Positions 44,858 to 52,080 of a DNA stretch of 64,000 nucleotides are shown here, one piece after another. A program made the position numbers and the translations under genes. Origin of the DNA: Trichormus variabilis 0441 (GTDB lineage Bacteria; Cyanobacteriota; Cyanobacteriia; Cyanobacteriales; Nostocaceae). The notes beneath the pieces were generated by a model. That model made no database searches. It was not told the DNA's origin and worked only from the letters and a program-made list of their open reading frames with translations. Each line of letters opens with the position of its first letter. The stretch's first letter is position 1. The stretch covers positions 1,362,001-1,426,000 of the forward strand of contig NZ_CP047242.1 in the NCBI RefSeq assembly GCF_009856605.1. The letters are read 5' to 3'.

Positions 44858-45760
44858 TCATTCATTTTGTTTGTTTAGCATATCCATAGCTATTGTTAAG
44901 CTATATTTCATGCGATTAAAAGCTGCTGCTAAACCGCCAATTTCATCATTAGTTTTATCTTCAAATTCTGCACTCATGTCTCCAGTACTGACTCTTTGCG
45001 CGATGTTTTCAATTTTTCTAATACGCTGAATTACGGTTTTCTTAATGAGGAAGTTAATTATAATCACAACTATGGCAAAGATAACAACCAAAAATGCCAT
45101 AATTCCTAACCAAGTACTTTGGGCATTATTAAAGACTTCCTCCGAAGGAACAGAGATAATCTGAGCTGCGACAATCTCATTTAGTTGCCACCCGAAACCA
45201 TTTTCTGAACCATAAGTTACCAATTGGCTCTTGGGTGCTTTTTCTGGTGTGGAATGGCATTGTAAACAGCTTTGTTCTTTAATAGCCAATGGCCTGGCAA
45301 TATAAAATACTGTGCCTTCAGGCAAAGTACGAAAGCTAGCAATTTCTGGTAATGAAGGATTCTTGCGAAAGCGTTCCACGATCGCCGCTTCATAGGTATC
45401 GGCTTTGTCTCGTAAATTAGTTGGATTCAGTGTAGCTTCTTTATAAAAGAAATTTTGATACTGTTCATTTTTACGTAAATTTTCAAATACTTCTGTCGCG
45501 GAGAAAGCGGGAACTGTTTCTGGAATAAAGGCTGCTTCAGTCTCTAGTTGAGGCAACAGCAAATTTCTGACTCTATCTTGTGTATATTGTCTTACGGAAG
45601 TCATTGTGTTCAAAAGAACCAAAGCTTTAGAAATTACTTCTGTTTGCGCCCGATTCTGGAGTATGCTGGATAAAGCAGCCCCACTTACTACAATGCTAAT
45701 GATAAAAACGATAGTTAATAGTAAGTTGAATTTTGTACCGATCTTTATTTTTTTTAACAT
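44858..45760 (-). CDS. Haem-binding DUF3365 (Tll0287-like) - HAMP membrane sensor without a kinase
   Basis: 300 residues. A first membrane helix (about 11-34) leads to an extracytoplasmic DUF3365 domain with C165-x-x-C168-H169 (EQSCLQCHS), a c-type haem attachment site as in Tll0287-type sensors. A second helix (about 218-240) and a HAMP domain (ending near 295) follow, and then the protein stops. No kinase, cyclase or receptor domain is attached, so any output must go through a partner or by HAMP-HAMP contact. It is divergently transcribed from the PhnD-like gene about 100 bases away, which may form a functional pair with it. Confidence 0.85.
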   Translation of the reverse strand: MLKKIKIGTKFNLLLTIVFIISIVVSGAALSSILQNRAQTEVISKALVLLNTMTSVRQYTQDRVRNLLLPQLETEAAFIPETVPAFSATEVFENLRKNEQYQNFFYKEATLNPTNLRDKADTYEAAIVERFRKNPSLPEIASFRTLPEGTVFYIARPLAIKEQSCLQCHSTPEKAPKSQLVTYGSENGFGWQLNEIVAAQIISVPSEEVFNNAQSTWLGIMAFLVVIFAIVVIIINFLIKKTVIQRIRKIENIAQRVSTGDMSAEFEDKTNDEIGGLAAAFNRMKYSLTIAMDMLNKQNE

Positions 45761-45861
45761 TAGTGTAATTTTTTTAGATAAAGCTTTATCAAGGATTGTA
45801 GTAAAATACTTTAGCGAAGATAGCTTATAAAAGCAAGATAGTTTATTAATTATAATTAGTG

Positions 45862-46727
45862 ATGTCTAGGAAGTTTTCACGGCGTTTTTTTTTGGACAAT
45901 CAATTTTCTTAATAGTTAATGCCTGTACGTCTCAACAGCAATCTAATGGTTTATTAACTATTGGTGTAATTAACTATGATGGTGGAGCAAAAATAATCAA
46001 TCAGTATGCTGGCTTTAAGCGTTATTTAGGAGAAAGAACAAAAGCTAAGATTACTTTAGAACCTACTTTTAATGAAAATAAGGCGATTGAGCGCCTAGAA
46101 TCTCGTGCCTGGTCATTAGTATTTGCTCCACCAGGCATAGCAGCTATAGCGATTTCCCGCTATCAATATATTCCTCTATTTCCTTTAATTGGTGTAAATA
46201 ATTTGCGTTGCGTTTTCATTACCCGCGAGGACAGCAACATCCGTGATTTACAAGATTTACAGCGTAAAACAGTAGCTTTAGGACAATTAGGGTCAGCGAC
46301 AGGATATTATTTACCTCTTTATAATCTATATGGTCTAACGCTGGCGGAAATTTTGTCTGCACCTACACCAAGAACTATTATGGAATGGGTAGCTGAAGGA
46401 AAAGTAGCAGCTGGTGCTGTTTCTATGGCAGAATTTAATCTTTATAGATCAAAATTCCCAGGAACTAAATTTCGCGTCCTCTACACAGATCCACACTATG
46501 TTCCACCTGGTGTTGTGTTGATGGAATCAACGATAGAAAGCAAACGCCAAGAATTCATTCGCAAAGTTATGAGTGAGTTTCCTTCAACTTCGGCTCAAGA
46601 GATTGGCTATATACCCAATGCACAAATCCCAAATTACAAATACATGATTAGTGTGGTGGAACGAGTACAACCAATTGCTTCTCAATTGCAAAGTAAGCCA
46701 GTGCAGTTATTTAATAAAACAATTTAA
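45862..46727 (+). pseudogene. PhnD-like substrate-binding lipoprotein, frameshifted at a T9 run
   Basis: The main frame (visible from about 45894) encodes a periplasmic binding protein of the phosphate/phosphonate (PhnD) type: LTIGVINYDGGA, SLVFAPPGIAAIAIS, LRCVFITREDSN, LQRKTVALGQLGSATGYYLP, PHYVPPGVVLMES. Upstream in the same frame lies a stop (TAG 45867) and no start codon. The only start, ATG 45862, reads MSRKFSRRFF in the neighbouring frame, up to a run of nine Ts (45885-45893). One extra T would join the two as MSRKFSRRFFFGQSIFLIVNAC, a lipoprotein signal with a Cys at the lipobox position. The gene is therefore either broken, rescued by slippage, or mis-sequenced. No ABC permease is adjacent. 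Confidence 0.75.
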
Positions 46728-46774
46728 ATTTCTGTTAGCGAGAGTTTAGCACAGTATTGACAGCATCACTGCTA

Positions 46775-46820
46775 AAAACCCTACCTCGTTTTAGCTGATA
46801 GCAAAATAAGGTAGGGTTTT
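46775..46820. terminator. Bidirectional terminator
   Basis: AAAACCCTACCT (46775-46786) pairs with AGGTAGGGTTTT (46809-46820), 12 bp. An A-run on the left and a T-run on the right suit both directions. It separates the plus-strand PhnD-like gene from the minus-strand gene starting at 47266. Confidence 0.8.
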
Positions 46821-46837
46821 GTGGTAATTTAATATGT

Positions 46838-47266
46838 CTAACCTTGATGGCGAGGGGCATTGAAGGCTTCCCAGGCGGCTTTGGCGGCATTCTGTAGACG
46901 GACACTAAAATCTACAAAATCTTTCATCATTAAGTGCCAGTTTTTTTCGGTTTCGTCCTTCAAAACAGCCCAAAAGTATTCTAAGCGATCGCTGCGATCC
47001 ATAATTCTTTCCCTATCAAGATTTTCTCGTATCTTCCGAACAGCGTTTAAGTAAGTTTCGCGGGTGAAAGTTCCTGCTGATTCAGCTTCAGCTTGCGCGC
47101 GTCTTCTGAGTGCTTCAATCAGCGCTTTAGTTTCGCGCTTTACTTCGTCACTTTCGCCAGCCATTTCCGCTTCCACTATTTCATCAGTTTGAGGACTAAT
47201 TTCTACCACCACGGTAGATTCAACAATTTCGACAGATTCGATAATTTCGATGTTGTCAGCATTCAT
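46838..47266 (-). CDS. Conserved-looking helical protein of unknown function
   Basis: 142 residues that I do not recognise as a named family. The first 45 are strongly acidic and Val/Ile-rich (IEIIESVEIVESTVVVEIS). The rest is a charged helical region with a basic stretch (KALIEALRRRAQAEAESAG) and an amphipathic end (NWHLMMKDFVDFSVRLQNAAKAAW). There is no signal peptide or membrane segment. The gene lies 52 bases upstream in sequence from the htpX stop but on the same strand as htpX, that is, downstream of it in transcription, so the two could be co-transcribed. Confidence 0.7.
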   Translation of the reverse strand: MNADNIEIIESVEIVESTVVVEISPQTDEIVEAEMAGESDEVKRETKALIEALRRRAQAEAESAGTFTRETYLNAVRKIRENLDRERIMDRSDRLEYFWAVLKDETEKNWHLMMKDFVDFSVRLQNAAKAAWEAFNAPRHQG

Positions 47267-47317
47267 AGTTGAAATATCCTTGGAGTCATGAGTTAACAGT
47301 CGATAGTTATCTACTAC

Positions 47318-48187
47318 CTAAGCTATTGTCGGCAGTTGTTTTTCTAACTTCAGCAGTGCTTGAACTCTTGCTTCGGTGGATGGATGGCTGGAAAATAAGT
47401 TACCTAAAAACTGCCCAGAAATGGAGTTGATAATTAATAGCGGCTCAAAAGCTGGGTTAGCATTTAAAGGTATTTGTCGCGCTGCGGCTTCTAGTCTTTG
47501 TAATGCGCGGGCTAGGGCGCGGGGATTACCTGTTAATCTGGCAGAACCAGCATCAGCAGAAAATTCTCTAGTGCGGGATATAGCTAGCTGAATGATAGTA
47601 GCTGCTATAGGTGCAAGCACAACAGTTAACAAAACACCTAAAGGATTTCCGCCTCTTTCGTTATCTCGTCCACCTATTCCGCCGAACCATAAGCTATAAC
47701 TCACCATTTGCGCCAAGAAAGAGATAGCACCGGCAACAGTAGCGGCTACAGCTTGTGTTAACGTGTCGCGGTTAATAATATGTGTAAGTTCGTGGGCAAT
47801 GACCGCTTCTAATTCATCTTCTGGCAATATATTTAAAATACCTTCGGTGACAGCCACCGCCGCGTGTTCTGGATCTCTTCCTGTCGCAAAAGCATTAGCA
47901 GTTTGACCTGGAACAATATACACTCCTGGCATGGGAATATTAGCACGTTGTGATAATCTTTGCACCATACGATAAAGTCTTGGCGCTTGACTTTCACTCA
48001 CAGGTTGGGCGCGGTAAACTGCCAAGGCAATCTTATCTGATTGATACCATGACAGCAGGTTTGTCACTGCCGCCAAGCCAATGCCAATAATCAAGCCGCT
48101 ACTACCGCCAATTACCCAATAACTGATAGCAATTAGTAAGCCACTGAGGGCAGCAAGCAAAGCAAGCGTTTTAAATTGATTTCCCAT
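47318..48187 (-). CDS. htpX: Membrane zinc metalloprotease HtpX
   Basis: 289 residues, M48 family. The zinc motif is HELTH (H132, E133, H136), with the third ligand E208 in SRTREFSADAGSA. Membrane helices lie at about 8-25, 30-48, 145-168 and 185-203. HtpX degrades misfolded membrane proteins at the inner membrane. The length fits the family. The gene is expressed away from the antiporter gene, separated by a 945-base repeat-rich region; the 142-residue unknown protein gene follows it. Confidence 0.95.
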   Translation of the reverse strand: MGNQFKTLALLAALSGLLIAISYWVIGGSSGLIIGIGLAAVTNLLSWYQSDKIALAVYRAQPVSESQAPRLYRMVQRLSQRANIPMPGVYIVPGQTANAFATGRDPEHAAVAVTEGILNILPEDELEAVIAHELTHIINRDTLTQAVAATVAGAISFLAQMVSYSLWFGGIGGRDNERGGNPLGVLLTVVLAPIAATIIQLAISRTREFSADAGSARLTGNPRALARALQRLEAAARQIPLNANPAFEPLLIINSISGQFLGNLFSSHPSTEARVQALLKLEKQLPTIA

Positions 48188-49132
48188 ATTTGCGCTCTCC
48201 TGCTAATGCTGTATTGATTTTTTTAATCTTTATCTAGACAACAAGATTACTTTAGTTGCACTTTGATTGTATCTATCTAAACAGGGATTTATCAGGTAGA
48301 AATTGCGCTCCAACATGAGTACGGTTTTCCGTCTCAAGTGGCAATAATATCGTGTTAACTATTCAATATCATTTTGGGATTACTGTATTGCTGAATACTA
48401 TTTTAGAATTAATTAATAGTTATTTAAACGCATACCGCCAAGGTGGAAATTTCAGGTTAGAAGCGCAGAGATTTAGGGAATATTTTGTGTTTTAAAACGT
48501 GAAATTTTCTCTAAATGAGGGATAATTTTAGGGTATTGAGGAATTAGTTTGACTCGTTTGAGATTTAACGCCATCACCTACCCTGAGGCGTAGGTTGCAG
48601 GTGTTCATCTCCCCAACTTTTTTAAAAAAGTCGGGGAGCTATAGGACTCATACTTGATTTTTGAAATATACGTAGGGTGGGCATTGCCCACCAAAACCAT
48701 GAGCCGGTGGGCAATGCCCACCCTACTTGAATTTTGCGGAAAGTTCTGTAGGCGGTGAATCCAGTGCTGTAGGAGGGTTTCCCTCCGCAGGCAACTGGTG
48801 AACCCGGAGGGGTTTCCCGCCGTAGGAACGCCACTTGCTACAAGCCGGGGAACCCGTCCAACGCAGTGGCTCAACTTTTCAAGACGAATTTTGAATTTTG
48901 AATTGGAGCGAAGCGACTGGACCGTAACAAATAATCAAAAGGTGATATCGTAAGAGTTACTAATGGCGATGGAGTTCGCCCAAACCGCTATTCTAGTCAA
49001 AAAATAAATCTAGAAGGCTGATGACTCCTACTACTCTTGCTTGCTGCGGGAGGGTAGGAGTTTGTTGTATACATTACCTAGCTTCCTTGTAGTAAGTTTT
49101 GATCTACAAACCGCAACACTGGCAGTCAAGGT
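48188..49132. other. Repeat-rich intergenic region
   Basis: 945 bases holding a fold-back repeat (48672-48726), GC-rich palindromic pieces around 48770-48860, and the low-complexity TTTTGAATTTTGAATT tract at 48888-48904. Overlapping minus-strand frames at 48605-48874 are made of these repeats and are not taken as genes. Confidence 0.6.
48672..48726. repeat. Fold-back repeat with 21-bp perfect arms
   Basis: GTAGGGTGGGCATTGCCCACC (48672-48692) and its exact reverse complement (48706-48726) enclose 13 bases. Each arm is itself partly palindromic (GTGGGCATTGCCCAC). The structure is typical of cyanobacterial dispersed palindromic repeats or small MITE-like elements. Confidence 0.7.
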
Positions 49133-50764
49133 ATGTTATTCAGCATATTGTGGATTTTAATCATGGGCTTTTTTGCGGGACAACTTGCCCGCCGCTTAAC
49201 AGCACCCCCTTTAATTGGGATGATTTTAGTTGGGATTATTCTTGGCCCTCAAGTCCGTAACCTCATCAGTCAAGATGTGCTTGGTGCTGCGGATGAATTG
49301 AGAACGGTGGCGGTGACAATTATCCTGATGAAAGCTGGACTGGGATTGGACAGGGAAAAACTGGCTCAACAGGGAAGTGTGGCATTGCGCTTGGGATTTC
49401 TACCTGCAACAACCGAAGCGATCGCCATTGCTATTGCTTCTATAATTATTTTTAAATTCGATTTTCCTACTGGTTTACTTTTAGGCTGTGTCATCGGTGC
49501 TGAGTCGCCGGCTGTAATTGTGCCAGGGATGTTGAGGCTGAAAAGTCTAGGCTTGGGAGTCACAAAAGGAATTCCCGATGCCATCTTGACTGGTAGTGCC
49601 TTATCTGATGTCTTGCTATTACTTGTCTTTAGTTTATTGTTGAATTTCTTAAGTGATGGTGGTGTTGAGCAAATCACTCTTATAGGAGGATTTACATTAA
49701 ATGCAGTGTATTTACTCCCCATCCAAATACTCATGCAAATCGTCTTGGGGTTGTTCTTGGGGTATTTAGCTGCTCGGTTATTAGTTTTGCTATTAACAAA
49801 ACAAAACTGGACTCAAAATGCCGTTCAAGATACCGTAATTGCCGCTAGTTTAGCTTTATTTTTAGTAATTATTGCTAATACTCTACCTTACTTCTCCGGC
49901 TATTTAGCAACAATGGCGATGGGATTTTTCTTAATTGAATTAGATGCTCCCTTAGCGAGAAGATTACGCGGCGGATTTGATAGTTTATGGGTAGTAGCGG
50001 AGATTTTTTTGTTTGTCTTGTTGGGGGCAACAATTCAACTACAAGTTTTAGAAAACATCTTGCTACCAGGAATATTAATCCTGTCCATTGGTTTATTTAT
50101 TGGTCGAATGATTGGTTGGTATCTTTCAACTTTGGGGAGTAATTGGAACTGGCACGAAAGACTGTTTCTGCTACCAGGAAACTCAGCTAAAGCCACAGTG
50201 CAAGCCGCCATTGGGGCAATTCCCCTAGCCCAAGGTATTGCGGGAGGAGAGATAATTTTAGCGATCGCTGTCCTTTCAATTCTCATTACTGCACCCTTGG
50301 GCGCTTGGGCAACAACTGTCTTTGCACCCAAATTGTTAAGGAGAGGAGAAGTTGACCCTACAAAAGTGACAATAGCTACACGTACTTTATTGCTAGCAGC
50401 AGTAGATACATCAAGTTTAGCCATAGAGGTTTTAACCAAAGTTGCAGATTTAGCACGACGCAGTAACGGTGAGGCGATCGTGTTACACGTAGTCAATACC
50501 TCGAATCAGCAAGATGTTGAACAAATACAAGCACAAGCAAAACAGCTATTATCCGATATTAGATATAAATTCCTCACTATTACTGGTGCTGTTCCCGAAG
50601 AAATTCTTCGCATTGCCGAGACATATAATGCAACGGCAATTGTGATGGGAAAACGAGGGCATCAACCTTGGGAGAAAGTACTCATCGGCTCAGTCTCCCA
50701 AGCAGTCATCGAAAATAGTTCCATTCCCGTCATCTTGCTGGACACCCGGCCGAAAAAAAATTAA
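49133..50764 (+). CDS. Cation:proton antiporter with C-terminal universal-stress domain
   Basis: 543 residues. The first 400 form a CPA-type sodium or potassium/proton antiporter with about 11-12 membrane helices; SPAVIVPGMLRL and PGNSAKATVQAAIGAIPLAQG match conserved core segments. Residues 415-543 form a USP-like domain ending KRGHQPWEKVLIGSVSQAVIENSSIPVIL, with the G-x2-G-x9-G(S/T) nucleotide-site pattern only partly visible. Such fusions may let ATP or cyclic nucleotide levels tune transport. The transported ion is not certain. No neighbours are in the same operon. Confidence 0.88.
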   Translation: MLFSILWILIMGFFAGQLARRLTAPPLIGMILVGIILGPQVRNLISQDVLGAADELRTVAVTIILMKAGLGLDREKLAQQGSVALRLGFLPATTEAIAIAIASIIIFKFDFPTGLLLGCVIGAESPAVIVPGMLRLKSLGLGVTKGIPDAILTGSALSDVLLLLVFSLLLNFLSDGGVEQITLIGGFTLNAVYLLPIQILMQIVLGLFLGYLAARLLVLLLTKQNWTQNAVQDTVIAASLALFLVIIANTLPYFSGYLATMAMGFFLIELDAPLARRLRGGFDSLWVVAEIFLFVLLGATIQLQVLENILLPGILILSIGLFIGRMIGWYLSTLGSNWNWHERLFLLPGNSAKATVQAAIGAIPLAQGIAGGEIILAIAVLSILITAPLGAWATTVFAPKLLRRGEVDPTKVTIATRTLLLAAVDTSSLAIEVLTKVADLARRSNGEAIVLHVVNTSNQQDVEQIQAQAKQLLSDIRYKFLTITGAVPEEILRIAETYNATAIVMGKRGHQPWEKVLIGSVSQAVIENSSIPVILLDTRPKKN

Positions 50765-50870
50765 ATCTGGCTGCACAGAATTGATTAGACTACGGAAGAC
50801 AGTTTACTCTGTTGTAGATATCGAAATTCAACAGAAGTTGGGACTATCTCCCGTTACTGCATAGTTTTGT

Positions 50871-52007
50871 ATGAGAATTGCCTTATTCACCGAAACTTTT
50901 TTGCCTAAGGTTGACGGTATTGTGACACGCTTGCGCCACACCGTTGATCATCTACAACGTCTGGGAAATGAAGTTTTAGTGATTGCCCCTGATGGGGGAG
51001 TTACTGAACACAAAGGAGCGAAAGTTTACGGCGTTAGCGGCTTTCCCTTGCCTCTGTATCCAGAGTTAAAAATGGCACTTCCTCGCCCAGCTATTGGTTA
51101 CGCCTTAGAAGAGTTTCAACCAGATATTATTCATGTTGTGAATCCGGCGGTCTTAGGTTTGTCAGGAATTTTTTACAGTAAAGTCCAAAAAATTCCCTTA
51201 GTAGCTTCTTACCATACTCATCTACCCAAATATCTCCAACATTATGGTTTAGGAATGCTGGAAGGGTTGCTGTGGGAACTGCTAAAAGGAGCGCACAATC
51301 AAGCCACCTTAAATCTTTGTACTTCCACCGCGATGGTGGCAGAACTATCAGGACACGGTATCGAACGAGTGGATTTATGGCAAAGAGGAGTAGACACAGA
51401 ATTATTTCACCCTGATTTAGCCAGCTTAGAGATGCGATCGCACCTCTCACAAAACCACCCAGAAAACCCCCTATTATTATATGTAGGTCGTCTTTCTGCC
51501 GAAAAAGAAATTGAGCGCATCAAACCCATCCTAGAAGCAATTCCCCAAGCGAGATTAGCCCTGGTGGGAGATGGCCCCCACCGCCAAGCATTAGAAAAAC
51601 ATTTCTCCGGTACAAATACTCATTTCGTCGGCTATCTCACAGGACGTGAATTAGGTGCGGCTTTCGCCAGCGCCGATGCCTTTATCTTTCCCTCTCGCAC
51701 AGAAACCCTCGGTTTAGTATTACTAGAAGCAATGGCGGCTGGCTGTCCAGTAGTCGCAGCCCGTTCCGGCGGTATTCCTGATATAGTCACAGATGGGGTA
51801 AATGGTTATCTTTTCAACCCAAAAGCCGATATTCAAGATGCCATTAATGCAACCGTTCGCCTTTTAGAAAACGCTCAAGAACGTGATACCATCCGTCAAA
51901 ATGCTCGTCGAGAAGCTGAAAGGTGGGGATGGGCAGCTGCTACACGTCAGCTACAAGATTATTACCAAAAAGTGTTGATTACAGAAAACTTAGCAAAAGT
52001 AAGTTGA
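50871..52007 (+). CDS. sqdX: Sulfoquinovosyltransferase SqdX (sulfolipid synthesis)
   Basis: 378 residues, GT4-family glycosyltransferase. SqdX moves sulfoquinovose from UDP-sulfoquinovose to diacylglycerol, giving the thylakoid lipid SQDG. The N-terminus MRIALFTETFLPKVDGIV, the middle SYHTHLPKYLQHYGLG and the C-terminal FPSRTETLGLVLLEAMAAGCPVVAARSGGIPDIV with its E-x7-E pattern agree with SqdX and the GT4 nucleotide-sugar site. The length fits. sqdB is not adjacent. The gene lies 107 bases behind the antiporter gene and 73 before cyaB1, with a heptamer repeat in that last gap. Confidence 0.9.
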   Translation: MRIALFTETFLPKVDGIVTRLRHTVDHLQRLGNEVLVIAPDGGVTEHKGAKVYGVSGFPLPLYPELKMALPRPAIGYALEEFQPDIIHVVNPAVLGLSGIFYSKVQKIPLVASYHTHLPKYLQHYGLGMLEGLLWELLKGAHNQATLNLCTSTAMVAELSGHGIERVDLWQRGVDTELFHPDLASLEMRSHLSQNHPENPLLLYVGRLSAEKEIERIKPILEAIPQARLALVGDGPHRQALEKHFSGTNTHFVGYLTGRELGAAFASADAFIFPSRTETLGLVLLEAMAAGCPVVAARSGGIPDIVTDGVNGYLFNPKADIQDAINATVRLLENAQERDTIRQNARREAERWGWAAATRQLQDYYQKVLITENLAKVS

Positions 52008-52035
52008 AGAAAGCAGAGGAAAAGAAAACTATTAG

Positions 52036-52063
52036 CAACGGACAACGGACAACGGACAACGGA
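52036..52063. repeat. Heptamer tandem repeat CAACGGA x4 ahead of cyaB1
   Basis: Four perfect copies of CAACGGA lie 17 bases before the cyaB1 start. Belongs to the same class of short tandem repeat seen before proA, cheA, lpxC and lpxB. Confidence 0.85.
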
Positions 52064-52080
52064 CACCTGACCAATAACTA

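Noticed and set aside
45885..45893. Reading the T9 gene as two separate genes
   Set aside because: The first part would be a 16-residue peptide and the second would lack any start codon; a single gene with a frameshift explains both.
48605..48874. Overlapping minus-strand open frames of 70-90 codons
   Set aside because: They consist almost wholly of the palindromic intergenic repeats (48672-48860).
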